In this document: positions 1 to 9,316 of the stretch, one piece after another
Layout of the letters: each line of letters begins with the position of its first letter
How positions within the stretch are numbered: position 1 is the first letter of the stretch
Assembly (NCBI GenBank): GCA_003512805.1
Contig: DOOK01000236.1
Span: 1-14,496, forward strand
Direction of reading: 5' to 3'
DNA: 14,496 bases
Origin: Erwinia sp.
GTDB lineage: Bacteria; Pseudomonadota; Gammaproteobacteria; Enterobacterales; Enterobacteriaceae
Translations under genes and position numbers: made by a program
Notes under the pieces: model-generated
The model's database searches: none
Told to the model about the DNA's origin: nothing
Seen by the model: only the letters and a program-made list of their open reading frames with translations

Positions 1-621
1 CAGCGCCTGATAGATTTCATCCATCTGCAGCGGCATTTCGCCAAACCACACCACGTGCGGACGCAGCACCGACGGGAACTGGCAGCAGTGGCAACGGTCG
101 TCGTCCTTTACGTCGTCCTGCCAGTGCAGCACCTGGCCACTGGAAATACAGCGCACCTTGAGCAGCTCACCGTGCATATGGATAACGTTACGGCTGCCCG
201 CGCGCTCGTGCAGGTTATCAATATTCTGCGTGACCAGCAAAAAGTGGTCGCCCAGCGCCGCTTCCAGCTCGGCCAGCGCCTGGTGCGCCGCATTGGGCTG
301 AACATCGCCGCTGGTGAGCTGGCGACGGCGAGCGTTATAAAACGCCTGAACTTTTTGCGGATCGCGCGCGAACCCTTCCGGCGTCGCCACGTCCTCCACT
401 TTGTGCTCTTCCCACAGGCCGTCAGCAGCACGGAAGGTACGAATACCCGACTCGGCAGAGATACCTGCGCCGGTCAGGACAACAACTCGCGGTAAAGGAT
501 GCATGGCGATCTCCAGAGTGCGGTCGCGTTCGAAAATGCGCTGACGAAAACGCTGCTGAACTTTGCGGCGGTTTTTCTTGTAGCGGGCCAGTCTCAACCG
601 GCGACGGGGTGTACGCATCAT
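1..621 (-). CDS. cobB: NAD-dependent protein deacylase CobB (sirtuin), 3' part cut off by the window edge
   Basis: Sir2-family enzyme that removes acetyl and succinyl groups from lysines, consuming NAD; a target known in enterobacteria is acetyl-CoA synthetase. Read on the minus strand, 207 codons are present of roughly 275 usual. Visible: the NAD-binding [13 protein letters not shown] stretch (about residues 51-63), FYNARRR (Tyr95 and Arg98, the pair that confers desuccinylase activity in E. coli CobB), [12 protein letters not shown], the catalytic His in HMHGELL, and three zinc-ligand Cys (one in VRC, two in CHCC) before the edge region. The N-terminal 39 residues are Arg/Lys-rich, as in the long CobB form. 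The ATG at 621 has AGAGG upstream; that ribosome site overlaps the nagK stop, so translation is probably coupled. Last gene seen of the lolCDE-nagK-cobB operon. Confidence 0.96.
   Translation of the reverse strand, partial: MMRTPRRRLRLARYKKNRRKVQQRFRQRIFERDRTLEIAMHPLPRVVVLTGAGISAESGIRTFRAADGLWEEHKVEDVATPEGFARDPQKVQAFYNARRRQLTSGDVQPNAAHQALAELEAALGDHFLLVTQNIDNLHERAGSRNVIHMHGELLKVRCISSGQVLHWQDDVKDDDRCHCCQFPSVLRPHVVWFGEMPLQMDEIYQAL
502..514 (-). promoter_or_regulatory. Internal Shine-Dalgarno and start for a short CobB form
   Basis: Inside cobB, GGAG (514-511) stands 6 nt before an in-frame ATG (504-502) that begins [12 protein letters not shown], exactly where the sirtuin core starts. Salmonella enterica is known to make long and short CobB forms; that this site produces the short one here is inference from spacing and position. 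Confidence 0.45.
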
Positions 622-628
622 AAATCCT

Positions 629-1540
629 CTAGTCCTTAATGTGCAAAAAGGCGGCGCCGCGCGTGCCGCCTGCATCGCCATGACGGGCTTTGGCAAAGCG
701 TGGCGGCTTTGCTCGCGGCAGCAAATGTGCGGCTACCTGCTGTTCCAGTCCATCATAAAGGGCGTCAAAACCAGACAGGCCACCGCCTAACACCACCAGA
801 TGCGGATCCACCAGCGTCAGCCAGTTTGCCAGGCAAACGGCCAACAGCGTCTGATAGCGGGCAGTGTGGGCGACAGCCTGCTTATCCTGTTGATAATAAC
901 GGCTGGCTATCTCGGGTGCACTGAGATCTGACTGATTGTGTAGCCGCCACAGGCGGGCAAAACCCGGCCCGGAGAGCCACGGTTCGATACAGCCTCGCTT
1001 GCCACAGCCGCAAACGGGCTGCTCTACATCGCGACCCAGCACGTCCAGCGCGTCCAGGGGCAGCCGCATATGACCAAATTCACCGGCAACAAAGTTGCGC
1101 CCGGTCAGCGGCCTGCCGTTAATAATCAGCCCGCCGCCCACGCCGGTACCGAGGATCAGTCCCAGCACCACCGGATAAGTTTTGAACTCCTCGTCCCAGG
1201 CCTCCGACAGCGCAAAACAGTTGGCGTCATTATCAATACGCACTTCCCGTCCCAGCCGCTGGCTCAAATCAGCCTGAAGCCGCTGGCCCTGCGCCGCCGG
1301 TATGTTGGCGGTAAATACCGTGCCGTCATCCGGCACTGGCAGCCCGGGGATCCCCATACCGACGCTGCCGCGCCGGCCGCAAAAATTATCGGCTTCGTCC
1401 GTCATGGCAGCCAGCCTGTCGAGCAGCTGCACATAATCGTGCGTGGGCGTGGCGGCGCGTGTGCTCCAGATGAGCTGACGCTGTTCGTTGTAGACGCCAA
1501 GGGCGATTTTGCTGCCGCCGACGTCAAAACCGTAGTACAT
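629..1540 (-). CDS. nagK: N-acetyl-D-glucosamine kinase NagK
   Basis: ROK-family cytoplasmic kinase that phosphorylates free GlcNAc, for example from murein recycling, to GlcNAc-6-phosphate. It has 303 residues, the E. coli length. Motifs in order: DVGGSK (6-11, phosphate loop), NDANC with the likely catalytic base Asp105, GTGVGGG (131-137), GEFGHM (His157) and the ROK zinc motif [10 protein letters not shown] (177-186); the C-terminus ends RGAAFLH like the E. coli protein. I chose the ATG at 1540 because it gives the family start MYYGFDVGG. An upstream GTG at 1552 lies inside lolE and would add only MGSS. One base separates the lolE TAG from this ATG, so translation probably depends on lolE reading. 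Confidence 0.96.
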   Translation of the reverse strand: MYYGFDVGGSKIALGVYNEQRQLIWSTRAATPTHDYVQLLDRLAAMTDEADNFCGRRGSVGMGIPGLPVPDDGTVFTANIPAAQGQRLQADLSQRLGREVRIDNDANCFALSEAWDEEFKTYPVVLGLILGTGVGGGLIINGRPLTGRNFVAGEFGHMRLPLDALDVLGRDVEQPVCGCGKRGCIEPWLSGPGFARLWRLHNQSDLSAPEIASRYYQQDKQAVAHTARYQTLLAVCLANWLTLVDPHLVVLGGGLSGFDALYDGLEQQVAAHLLPRAKPPRFAKARHGDAGGTRGAAFLHIKD

Positions 1541-1541
1541 A

Positions 1542-2786
1542 CTACTGCCCACTCAGCACGCGAGCCGGATCGATACGGCTGGCCCTTCTGGCCGGATACC
1601 AGCTGGCAATCAGGCTCAGCAACAGTGAGGTGACCAGTACGATGCCCACATCCTGCCAGTGCACTTCTGACGGCAGAAAATCGATAAAGTAAATGTCGCC
1701 CGACAGGAAATGGTAGCCGGTTAACGTTTCAATACCGTGGATAATCGGCGTCAGGTTAAAGGCCGCCAGCACGCCTACAACCACGCCGCTGACGCTGCCC
1801 AACAGGCCAGCCATCAGGCCGTACCAGACAAAAATAGCGCGAATTAGCCCGTCTTTCGCGCCAAGCGTGCGCAGCACCGCGATATCGCCGCTTTTGTCTT
1901 TCACCGCCATCACCAGCGTCGACACGATGTTAAAGCAGGCAACGCCAATCACCAGCACCATCGCCAGATACATAATTGCGCGGATCATCTGAATATCACG
2001 GTACATATAACCGTAGGTGCCAATCCAGCTGCGGATATAGACGTAAGCGTGCGTCACTTCGCCCGCGTCACGCACCAGTTTCTGTGCCGCAAACGGGTTA
2101 GTCATCTTCAGCGCGATACCCGTGACACTGTCACGCATGGCCAGGTAGTTTTGCGCGTCCTGCAACGGGACCAGCGCCAGGCTGTGATCCAGCATGCCGC
2201 TCAGCGCCAGAATGCCGCTGACCTGCAAACGCACGCGTTTCGGCTGCAGCAGCTTATGTTCAGGATCGCTGTTGGGGATCATAATGGTCAGCCAGTCGCC
2301 CTGCTTTACCTTCAGGCTGTTGGCCACGCCCTGCCCTAAGATAATCTGTTGCTTGCCCGCACCGAAGCTTTGCCAGGCATGGTTCTGCACATAGGCAGGC
2401 AGCGCGCTCAGCCTGGTTTCCTGTTGCGGATCGACGCCTTTGACCTGGATCGCCTGCAGCTTCGCCCCGCTTTCAATCAGGCCAGTGAAATTGATATAGG
2501 GGGCCGCGGCCGCAATGCCCGGCACCTGCTCCACTTTCGGCAGCAGCGCCTGCCAGCCGGTAAACGGCTGATTGACCGGCTCGATTTCGCCATGCGGGAC
2601 CACTGCCAGAATGCGGTTATTTAGTTCGCGCTCGAAACCGTTCATGGCGCTAAGGCCGATAATCAGCACCGCCACGCCTAAGGCGATGCCCACCGTTGAG
2701 ATAGCGGAAATCAGCGATACCATGCCGCCGCGACGACGCCCACGGCTGAAGCGCAGGCCGAGAAGCAGAGAAAGAGAGCTTGCCAT
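1542..2786 (-). CDS. lolE: Lipoprotein-releasing ABC transporter permease LolE
   Basis: Inner-membrane subunit of the LolCDE complex, which extracts outer-membrane-destined lipoproteins and passes them to periplasmic LolA. It has 414 residues, the family length. One N-terminal membrane segment (about 22-47, ending in the conserved MNGFE) is followed by a large periplasmic MacB-like domain and three C-terminal membrane segments beginning near residue 268; the [11 protein letters not shown] stretch is the cytoplasmic coupling region contacting LolD. The loop that forms the LolA hook in LolC is absent here (IPNSDPEHK instead), as expected for LolE. Its ATG overlaps the lolD stop in TAATG. Confidence 0.97.
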   Translation of the reverse strand: MASSLSLLLGLRFSRGRRRGGMVSLISAISTVGIALGVAVLIIGLSAMNGFERELNNRILAVVPHGEIEPVNQPFTGWQALLPKVEQVPGIAAAAPYINFTGLIESGAKLQAIQVKGVDPQQETRLSALPAYVQNHAWQSFGAGKQQIILGQGVANSLKVKQGDWLTIMIPNSDPEHKLLQPKRVRLQVSGILALSGMLDHSLALVPLQDAQNYLAMRDSVTGIALKMTNPFAAQKLVRDAGEVTHAYVYIRSWIGTYGYMYRDIQMIRAIMYLAMVLVIGVACFNIVSTLVMAVKDKSGDIAVLRTLGAKDGLIRAIFVWYGLMAGLLGSVSGVVVGVLAAFNLTPIIHGIETLTGYHFLSGDIYFIDFLPSEVHWQDVGIVLVTSLLLSLIASWYPARRASRIDPARVLSGQ

Positions 2787-3490
2787 TACGCCATTCCCGC
2801 CAGCGTCATTTCTTCACTGAGCACGCCGTCACGCATCTCCATCTGGCGGTTAAGCCGCTTTGCCAGATGCAAATCGTGGGTCACCACCAGAAAAGCGGTG
2901 CCCTGACGGACGTTCAGCTCGCCCAGCAGATCGAAAATAGCGTCCGCGTTGCGTGCATCCAGATTACCGGTCGGCTCATCCGCCAGCACCAGGCGCGGGT
3001 TATTTACCAGCGCCCGGGCAATCGCCACACGCTGCCGTTCGCCGCCGGAAAGCTCGGAAGGCCGGTGTGCGGCTCGTTTCTCCAGCCCTACCGCGCGCAG
3101 CATATCTCTTGCTTTCGCTTCTGCTTCCGCCTTGCCGGCCTTACCAATCAGCAGCGGCATCGCAACATTTTCCAGCGCGCTGAAATCGGGTAGCAGGTGG
3201 TGAAACTGGTAGATAAAGCCCAGCTCGCGATTGCGCAATTCCGCCTTCGCTGATGAAGACATGCTGTTCAGCGAACGGTCGTTAAACACTACGTCGCCGG
3301 AAGTTGGCGTATCCAGCCCGCCCAGCAGATGCATCAGGGTACTTTTACCGGAGCCGGAGCTGCCGACAATCGCCATCATCTCGCCAGGCGCCACGCTGAA
3401 GGAAACATTGCGCAATACGTCCGTCTGGACGCTGCCTTCCTGGTAGCGCTTGCACAGGTTATCGCACTGCAACAAAATCGGGTTACTCAT
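2786..3490 (-). CDS. lolD: Lipoprotein-releasing ABC transporter ATP-binding subunit LolD
   Basis: ATPase of LolCDE; a LolD dimer powers lipoprotein release from the inner membrane. It has 234 residues. Walker [10 protein letters not shown] (43-51), Q-loop Gln95, signature [15 protein letters not shown] (147-161), Walker B LVLADEP (167-173, catalytic Glu172) and H-loop His205 (VVTHD) are all intact. The open frame runs upstream to 3580, but the ATG at 3490 gives the family start MSNPILLQC and lies in the usual overlap with the end of lolC (8 nt shared). Confidence 0.97.
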   Translation of the reverse strand: MSNPILLQCDNLCKRYQEGSVQTDVLRNVSFSVAPGEMMAIVGSSGSGKSTLMHLLGGLDTPTSGDVVFNDRSLNSMSSSAKAELRNRELGFIYQFHHLLPDFSALENVAMPLLIGKAGKAEAEAKARDMLRAVGLEKRAAHRPSELSGGERQRVAIARALVNNPRLVLADEPTGNLDARNADAIFDLLGELNVRQGTAFLVVTHDLHLAKRLNRQMEMRDGVLSEEMTLAGMA

Positions 3491-4682
3491 AACGTAAAGC
3501 CTCAGCGGGTTGAACGGCGGCAGCGCGCCAGGATGGATAGAGCGTGGAAAGCAACGCCACGGCCATCGCGATAATGACAATGGTGACGACCTGAACAGCA
3601 GAAATCTCTACGGGCAGCGCCGCGCCGTCCAGGAAGAGGCCAATTAGCGGCATCAGGTTATTCAGCTGGCTGGCCAGCAGCACGCCCAGCAGTGCGCCGA
3701 CCAGTGAACCTACGATCCCGGCGGTCGCGCCCTGCACCATAAACACCAGCACGATTTGGCGGCGAGTCAGCCCCTGCGTTTGCAGAATGGCCACTTCGCC
3801 CTGCTTCTCCATAATCAGCAGGCCCAGCGAGGTAATGATGTTAAACGCGGCGACGGCGACAATCAGGCTGAGCAGCAGCCCCATCATGTTTTTTTCCATC
3901 TTCACCGCCTGGAACAGCTCGCCTTTCCGCTCACGCCAGTCTTTCCACACCAGTCCGGCCGGCAGTTTTTGCTCACTGAGCGTGTCCACCTGCAGCGGTT
4001 TATCCAGCCACAGGCGCCAGCCGGTAATATGGCCTGCCGGATAACGCATCAGGCGCGAGGCGTCCTGCTGGTTAACCAGGATCTGGTAGCCGTCCACTTC
4101 GCTGTTGGCGGCAAACGTGCCGATAACGGTAAACAGGCGCTGGCTGGGCAGCCGCCCCATTGGCGTAAACTGGCTGGCAGACGGCACCATCAGCCGCAGC
4201 TGGTCGCCGCGCTTCAGGCCAAGCTGCTCCGCCAGCTGTTCGCCGACGATAATATGATACTGATTGGGCTGCAGCTCGCTCTGCGTCACGTTAGCGAGAT
4301 AGGGCGTCAGCGGATCGGGCTCGTCAGGATTGATACCCAGCATCACGCCGACGCCGACGCTGCGCGCGCTTTGCAGCACTACATCGCCGGTAGTCAGCGG
4401 CGTAATGCGGCTGACGCCTTTCAGCTGCAGCGACTCCGCCGTTACCTGCTGCGGATCGAGGGAGCCTTTCTCGCTGCCGATCAGTGCCTGGGGCATCAGG
4501 TTTAAGGTGCTTTTTTCCAGCTCGTGCTCAAAGCCGTTCATCACCGACAGCACGGTGACCAGCGCCAGCACCCCCAGCGTGATGCCGATAGCGGAAAGCC
4601 AGGATACAAACCGCCCGAAGCGGTCTGATGCTCGCCCGCGCATGTAACGCAGGCCGATAAATAACGCGACAGGTTGATACAT
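3483..4682 (-). CDS. lolC: Lipoprotein-releasing ABC transporter permease LolC
   Basis: Inner-membrane LolCDE subunit that docks LolA. It has 399 residues, identical in length to E. coli LolC. Membrane segments lie near 24-48, 266-290, 315-338 and 363-385, with a periplasmic domain between the first two. The hook sequence between Pro167 and Pro179 ([13 protein letters not shown]) is fully conserved; this loop is known to bind Lol[15 protein letters not shown] (291-304) is the coupling helix region. The ATG at 4682 gives [13 protein letters not shown] as in E. coli; an ATG at 4712 would add ten residues not seen in the family. First gene of the operon, so its promoter should lie in 4683-4929. 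Confidence 0.97.
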   Translation of the reverse strand: MYQPVALFIGLRYMRGRASDRFGRFVSWLSAIGITLGVLALVTVLSVMNGFEHELEKSTLNLMPQALIGSEKGSLDPQQVTAESLQLKGVSRITPLTTGDVVLQSARSVGVGVMLGINPDEPDPLTPYLANVTQSELQPNQYHIIVGEQLAEQLGLKRGDQLRLMVPSASQFTPMGRLPSQRLFTVIGTFAANSEVDGYQILVNQQDASRLMRYPAGHITGWRLWLDKPLQVDTLSEQKLPAGLVWKDWRERKGELFQAVKMEKNMMGLLLSLIVAVAAFNIITSLGLLIMEKQGEVAILQTQGLTRRQIVLVFMVQGATAGIVGSLVGALLGVLLASQLNNLMPLIGLFLDGAALPVEISAVQVVTIVIIAMAVALLSTLYPSWRAAAVQPAEALRYE

Positions 4683-4929
4683 ATAATCCGTCTTCTGGCG
4701 GTAATAAGGCAAAAAGTGATCGAAGATGATAAAGGTTAGCCCGGCGTTATGGAACCTCTAAGCCGCTGACTCTTTTGCTAAGTTTTGTTATCGCCTACGA
4801 CACACCCGTTTATTGGCGAAATATCACACTAAAAACGCCGGTTAATTACTCAATGAGTCCGTTAAAAAGGGCATAGACTTACTTATCCTTCAAAAGGCGC
4901 TGCGTAGAGTAAAGGCGGGAGTGGTCATC
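4683..4929. promoter_or_regulatory. Divergent control region between lolC and the small gene upstream of mfd
   Basis: These 247 bp separate two diverging transcription units and must hold the lolCDE-nagK-cobB promoter (minus) and a promoter for the plus-strand gene. It is AT-rich in its right half, with an 11-bp inverted repeat ACTCAATGAGT at 4848-4858. For the plus strand a weak pair TTAAAA (4862-4867) and TATCCT (4884-4889), 16 bp apart, can be proposed. I see no convincing sigma70 promoter for lolC. GGGAG at 4917-4921 is the ribosome site of the small gene. Confidence 0.4.
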
Positions 4930-5139
4930 ATGTCAAAATATGAAAAAGGCAGTATTGTCCGCCATAAGACGGGCGAAATTAAAGGCCTGGTGGTGAACGT
5001 TTTTGAACAAGGCGACGCGCCTACGGGTTATTACGTGCGGTGGGACGATGGCAATCACAGCTATCACGGCGAAAAAGAGCTGATTTGGGCAAACATTGAC
5101 CGACCCAGAATGCACTACACCCAACAATCGCCGAAATAG
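4930..5139 (+). CDS. Small SH3/KOW-like hypothetical protein
   Basis: A 69-residue basic protein with no signal peptide or membrane segment. I do not recognise a named family. The pattern KGSIVRHKTGEIKGLVVNVF followed by GYYVRWDDG and a terminal acidic/aromatic stretch resembles a compact beta-barrel of the SH3, KOW or Tudor type (a KGxxVxH...GxVV...YxVxWxDG rhythm), as found in small nucleic-acid- or ribosome-associated proteins. That fold is inference. The start at 4930 is chosen over a GTG at 4921 because GGGAG lies 8 nt before the ATG and the GTG overlaps it. It ends 77 bp before mfd on the same strand and could be co-transcribed with it. As I recall, the E. coli locus has ycfT near here instead. 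Confidence 0.8.
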   Translation: MSKYEKGSIVRHKTGEIKGLVVNVFEQGDAPTGYYVRWDDGNHSYHGEKELIWANIDRPRMHYTQQSPK

Positions 5140-5142
5140 AGG

Positions 5143-5148
5143 TATACT
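5143..5148 (+). promoter_or_regulatory. Candidate -10 box of an mfd promoter
   Basis: TATACT at 5143-5148 lies 69 bp before the mfd ATG, immediately after the stop of the small gene. It matches the sigma70 -10 consensus at five of six positions. The -35 at the right distance (around 5120-5125) is poor, so the promoter may be weak, or mfd may be read mainly from upstream. Confidence 0.35.
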
Positions 5149-5216
5149 CGGTTAGCCGAACAGGAAACGCGTCGTTTTCTGCTCTCCCTTTATGTGAAGA
5201 GACCGACTGACTGATT

Positions 5217-8200
5217 ATGCCTGAACAAGCCCGATATACCCTGCCAGCAAAAGCAGGTGACCAGCGCCAGCTGGGACAATTAACCGGTGCCGCCTGCGCG
5301 GTGGAATGTGCCGAAATACTGGCGCGACACGGCGGCCCCGTTATGCTCATCGCGCCGGATATGCAAACGTCGCTGCGGCTGCAGGATGAAATCCGGCAGT
5401 TTACCGATGAGCCGGTGTTGACCCTGGCCGACTGGGAAACGCTGCCTTTCGACAGCTTTTCGCCGCATCAGGAAATCATCTCTTCCCGTCTCTCCACCCT
5501 TTATAACCTGCCCATGCTGGAAAAAGGCGTGCTGATCCTGCCGGTGAACACGCTGATGCAGCGCGTTTGTCCGCACAGTTTCCTGCACGGTCATGCGCTG
5601 GTGATGCGTAAAGGCCAGCGGCTGTCACGCGATACGCTGCGTTCCCAGCTGGATCAGGCAGGCTATCGTCATGTGGACCAGGTGATGGAGCACGGCGAAT
5701 ACGCTACGCGCGGCGCGCTGCTGGATCTTTATCCGATGGGCAGCGAACAGCCTTACCGCATCGACTTTTTCGATGATGAAATCGACAGCCTGCGCCTTTT
5801 CGACGTCGACAGCCAGCGCACGCTGGAAGAAGTGGAGGCGATCAATCTGCTGCCGGCGCACGAGTTCCCTACCGATAAAGCGGCTATCGAACTGTTTCGC
5901 ACGCAATGGCGCGAGCATTTTGACGTCCGGCGCGAGGCCGAGCACATCTATCAACAGGTTAGTAAAGGGACGCTGCCTTCCGGCATCGAATACTGGCAGC
6001 CGCTGTTTTTTGAACAGTCGCTGCCTGCGCTGTTCAGCTATTTGCCCGCCAATACGCTGCTGATTAATACCGGCGATCTGGAAGGAGCGGCGGAACGTTT
6101 CTGGCAGGAAGTGGTGACGCGCTTTGAAAACCGTCGCGTCGATCCGATGCGCCCGCTTCTGCCCCCGGAAAAACTGTGGCTACGCACCAATGAACTCTTT
6201 AGCGAGTTAAAAAACTGGCCGCGCGTGCAGCTGAAAAACGAGGCGCTGCCGGAGAAAGCCGTCAACACCAACCTGGGCTATCAGCCGCTGCCCGACCTGG
6301 CGGTGCAGGCGCAGGCAAAGGCGCCGCTGGATACGCTCCGTCGCTTTCTGGAATCGTTCGACGGCCCGGTTATTTTTTCTGTAGAGAGTGAAGGCCGTCG
6401 TGAAGCGCTTCAGGAACTGCTGGCTCGTATCAAGCTGGTGCCAAAAAACCTTCATGCACTGCATGAGGCAGAGCAGCCCGGCGCTTATCTGATCGTGGGC
6501 GCCAGCGAACACGGCTTTATCGATACCCTGCGCAATCGCGCACTGATTTGTGAAAGCGATCTGCTGGGCGAACGCGTCAGTCGCCGTCGTCAGGACACGC
6601 GTCGCTCTATCAACCCGGATGTGTTAATCCGCAACCTGGCGGAGCTACATCCGGGCCAGCCGGTCGTGCACCTTGAGCACGGCGTGGGCCGCTACATTGG
6701 CCTGACCACGCTGGAGACCGGCGGCATTACGGCGGAATACCTGATGCTGACCTATGCGGGGGATGCCAAACTGTACGTGCCGGTTTCCTCCCTGCATCTG
6801 ATCAGCCGCTACGCGGGCGGCGCGGACGAAAACGCCCCGCTGCACAAGCTGGGCAGCGACGCCTGGTCACGCGCGCGGCAGAAAGCGGCAGAAAAAGTCC
6901 GCGACGTAGCGGCCGAGCTGCTGGATATCTATGCTCAGCGCGCGGCCAAAGCGGGCTTTGCCTTTAAGCACGATCGCGATCAGTATCAGCTCTTTTGTGA
7001 CAGCTTCCCGTTTGAAACCACGCCGGATCAGGCGCAGGCAATTAACGCCGTGCTCAGCGATATGTGCCAGCCGTTGGCCATGGATCGCCTGGTGTGTGGC
7101 GACGTGGGCTTTGGTAAAACCGAAGTGGCGATGCGCGCCGCTTTCCTTGCGGTAGAAAACCACAAACAGGTTGCGGTGCTGGTGCCGACCACCCTGCTCG
7201 CCCAGCAGCATTACGATAACTTCCGCGATCGCTTCGCTAACTGGCCGGTGCGCATAGAAATGCTTTCACGCTTCCGCAGTGCGAAAGAACAGGCGCAGAT
7301 TCTGGAAGAAGCGCGCGAAGGCAAAGTCGATATCCTGATCGGCACCCACAAGCTGCTGCAAAGCGAAATCAAATGGCGCGATTTGGGCCTGCTGATTGTC
7401 GATGAAGAGCACCGCTTCGGGGTACGTCATAAAGAACGTATCAAAGCGATGCGGGCCGACGTCGATATTCTGACGCTGACCGCAACGCCGATCCCCCGCA
7501 CGCTGAATATGGCAATGAGCGGCATGCGCGATCTGTCGATTATCGCCACGCCGCCTGCCCGTCGTCTGGCGGTGAAAACCTTTGTGCGCGAGTTCGATAA
7601 TCTGGTGGTGCGCGAAGCGATCCTGCGTGAAGTACTGCGCGGTGGCCAGGTTTATTACCTTTATAACGATGTTGAAAACATCGAAAAAGCCGCGCACCGC
7701 ATTTCAGAGCTGGTGCCGGAAGCGCGCGTCGCCGTGGGACACGGGCAGATGCGCGAGCGGGATCTGGAACGGGTAATGAATGATTTTCATCATCAGCGCT
7801 TTAACGTGCTGGTGTGCACCACCATTATCGAAACCGGTATTGATATCCCGACGGCCAATACCATTATTATCGAACGCGCCGACCATTTTGGCCTGGCACA
7901 GCTGCATCAGCTGCGCGGCCGCGTCGGTCGTTCGCACCATCAGGCCTATGCCTGGCTGCTGACCCCGCATCCAAAAGCGATGACTACCGATGCGCACAAG
8001 CGCCTGGAAGCGATCGCCTCACTGGAGGATCTGGGGGCTGGCTTTGCGCTGGCGACGCATGACCTGGAAATTCGTGGTGCAGGCGAGCTGCTGGGCGAAG
8101 ATCAGAGCGGCCAGATGGAAACCATCGGCTTTTCACTCTATATGGAGCTGTTGGAGAACGCTGTAGACGCACTGAAGGAAGGCCGGGAGCCCTCGCTGGA

Positions 8201-8660
8201 AGACCTGACCAACAGTCAGACCGATATCGAACTGCGCATGCCTTCGCTGCTGCCGGACGACTATATCCCGGATGTGAATACCCGCCTGTCGTTCTATAAG
8301 CGTATTGCCAGCGCGCAGCAGGAAGGCGAACTGGACGATTTGAAAGTAGAGCTGATCGATCGCTTTGGCCAGCTGCCGGATCCGGCGCGCAACCTGCTGG
8401 ATATCGCCACGCTGCGCCTGCTGGCGAAAAAGATTGGCATCCGGCGTGTTGAAGCGAGCGAGAAAGGCGGCTTTATCGAATTTGCGGAGAAAAACAAAGC
8501 TGACCCGGCCTGGCTGATTGGCCTGTTACAGAAAGAGCCGCAGAACTGGCGACTGGACGGCCCGACTAAGCTGAAGTTTATTCGCGATCTTGGCGAGCGT
8601 AAGCTGCGTATAAAGTGGGTTCGTGAGTTTATGGGCCAGGTGCTGGAAAACGCCGCCTGA
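5217..8660 (+). CDS. mfd: Transcription-repair coupling factor Mfd
   Basis: DNA translocase that pushes stalled RNA polymerase off damaged templates and recruits UvrA to start strand-specific excision repair. It has 1147 residues, one fewer than E. coli Mfd, and is nearly collinear. Layout: the UvrB-homologous N-terminal module (about 1-330, with DWETLPFDSFSPHQEIISSR), the polymerase-interacting CarD-like domain (about 475-600, with HLEHGVGRY), the RecG-like motor with Walker A GDVGFGKTE (628-636), the DEEH box (729-732), TATPIPRT, and motif VI QLRGRVGR near 898-905 followed by the TRG region, then the C-terminal autoinhibitory domain from about 1000. All helicase motifs are intact. The start MPEQARYTLP matches the family. 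Confidence 0.98.
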   Translation: MPEQARYTLPAKAGDQRQLGQLTGAACAVECAEILARHGGPVMLIAPDMQTSLRLQDEIRQFTDEPVLTLADWETLPFDSFSPHQEIISSRLSTLYNLPMLEKGVLILPVNTLMQRVCPHSFLHGHALVMRKGQRLSRDTLRSQLDQAGYRHVDQVMEHGEYATRGALLDLYPMGSEQPYRIDFFDDEIDSLRLFDVDSQRTLEEVEAINLLPAHEFPTDKAAIELFRTQWREHFDVRREAEHIYQQVSKGTLPSGIEYWQPLFFEQSLPALFSYLPANTLLINTGDLEGAAERFWQEVVTRFENRRVDPMRPLLPPEKLWLRTNELFSELKNWPRVQLKNEALPEKAVNTNLGYQPLPDLAVQAQAKAPLDTLRRFLESFDGPVIFSVESEGRREALQELLARIKLVPKNLHALHEAEQPGAYLIVGASEHGFIDTLRNRALICESDLLGERVSRRRQDTRRSINPDVLIRNLAELHPGQPVVHLEHGVGRYIGLTTLETGGITAEYLMLTYAGDAKLYVPVSSLHLISRYAGGADENAPLHKLGSDAWSRARQKAAEKVRDVAAELLDIYAQRAAKAGFAFKHDRDQYQLFCDSFPFETTPDQAQAINAVLSDMCQPLAMDRLVCGDVGFGKTEVAMRAAFLAVENHKQVAVLVPTTLLAQQHYDNFRDRFANWPVRIEMLSRFRSAKEQAQILEEAREGKVDILIGTHKLLQSEIKWRDLGLLIVDEEHRFGVRHKERIKAMRADVDILTLTATPIPRTLNMAMSGMRDLSIIATPPARRLAVKTFVREFDNLVVREAILREVLRGGQVYYLYNDVENIEKAAHRISELVPEARVAVGHGQMRERDLERVMNDFHHQRFNVLVCTTIIETGIDIPTANTIIIERADHFGLAQLHQLRGRVGRSHHQAYAWLLTPHPKAMTTDAHKRLEAIASLEDLGAGFALATHDLEIRGAGELLGEDQSGQMETIGFSLYMELLENAVDALKEGREPSLEDLTNSQTDIELRMPSLLPDDYIPDVNTRLSFYKRIASAQQEGELDDLKVELIDRFGQLPDPARNLLDIATLRLLAKKIGIRRVEASEKGGFIEFAEKNKADPAWLIGLLQKEPQNWRLDGPTKLKFIRDLGERKLRIKWVREFMGQVLENAA

Positions 8661-8687
8661 CGGGAAAGCCGCGCGGCGGCCGTTGAA

Positions 8688-8721
8688 AATCTACCGGCAG
8701 GGTTTTATTTGCCGGTAGATT
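8688..8721. terminator. Perfect 12-bp hairpin after mfd
   Basis: AATCTACCGGCA (8688-8699) pairs perfectly with TGCCGGTAGATT (8710-8721) across a 10-nt loop. Read on the plus strand the T-run lies in the loop, not after the stem. Read on the minus strand four T follow the stem. It may act as a weak bidirectional terminator between mfd and the converging gene at 8786, or as a transcript-end stabiliser. Confidence 0.5.
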
Positions 8722-8757
8722 CAGTAAGCGGTGCCGCCTTCCTCAACGGCTTACTGA
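8721..8757. repeat. Second hairpin abutting the first
   Basis: TCAGTAAGC (8721-8729) pairs with GCTTACTGA (8749-8757), a perfect 9-bp stem with a 19-nt loop, starting at the last base of the previous stem. No T-tract follows. With the neighbouring hairpin it forms a 70-bp structured block at the junction between core and accessory DNA. Confidence 0.45.
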
Positions 8758-8785
8758 CGACCCGCTACAGACCTTTGCAACAACC

Positions 8786-9214
8786 CTATTCATCGTTTGT
8801 GGATATTCCCAGCATAAAACCATCTATCTCTTCGATTTTTATCCTGAGCAGACCATTTTTGTGATGCGAGAATTTTTCCGATCCCAGCCGGAAGGCCACA
8901 TCTGTCAGATGCAGAAAATTAAGGGGCACTGACGCTTCATCATCTTCGGGCGTGTAATACTCTTCGCCGGTACGCTTGAAATAGTTCGCTATGGCGTGAT
9001 CGACGGTTCCTTCCTGCGCATCGCCAAAGAACTCGGCGATTTTTTCGTAGTATTCCTTGCCGGATATGGTATTTCCCGTTACCAGAGCGCCTTTAACAAA
9101 CAGCGTAACGCCCAGGCCCACGCCCAGTTTGCTGGCAATGTTAGCAATGAAGTTTAGATCGGCGTCTCGCATTTTACTGGCGAACACGTTACTCATTTCA
9201 CTTTGTTCAGACAT
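8786..9214 (-). CDS. GvpU-like protein (gas-vesicle accessory protein U family), stand-alone
   Basis: A 142-residue cytoplasmic-looking protein without signal peptide. The pattern GVTLFVKGALVTGNTISGKEY (about 34-54), the mid acidic stretch GEEYYTPEDDE, FLHLTDVAF (about 100-108) and the ending IEEIDGFMLGIS match, from memory, the GvpU family first seen in the Bacillus megaterium gas-vesicle cluster. No other gvp gene is in the window, so a role in gas vesicles is doubtful; GvpU-like proteins outside gvp clusters have no established function that I know. I chose the ATG at 9214 because GGAGAAAGG lies just before it; an in-frame start at 9250 has no such site. It converges on mfd. Confidence 0.75.
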   Translation of the reverse strand: MSEQSEMSNVFASKMRDADLNFIANIASKLGVGLGVTLFVKGALVTGNTISGKEYYEKIAEFFGDAQEGTVDHAIANYFKRTGEEYYTPEDDEASVPLNFLHLTDVAFRLGSEKFSHHKNGLLRIKIEEIDGFMLGISTNDE

Positions 9215-9316
9215 ACCTTTCTCCTTGCCGTCATGAAGGGAATTTATCAACTACCTTAATGAGTTTAGTGGATAACGGGTGGCTGACCAGTCAGATACGG
9301 TAGCCGACTCTGTCTC

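Noticed and set aside
55..495. Plus-strand ORFs across cobB, nagK, lolE, lolD and lolC
   Set aside because: All are antisense shadows of conserved genes whose minus-strand products match known families over full length.
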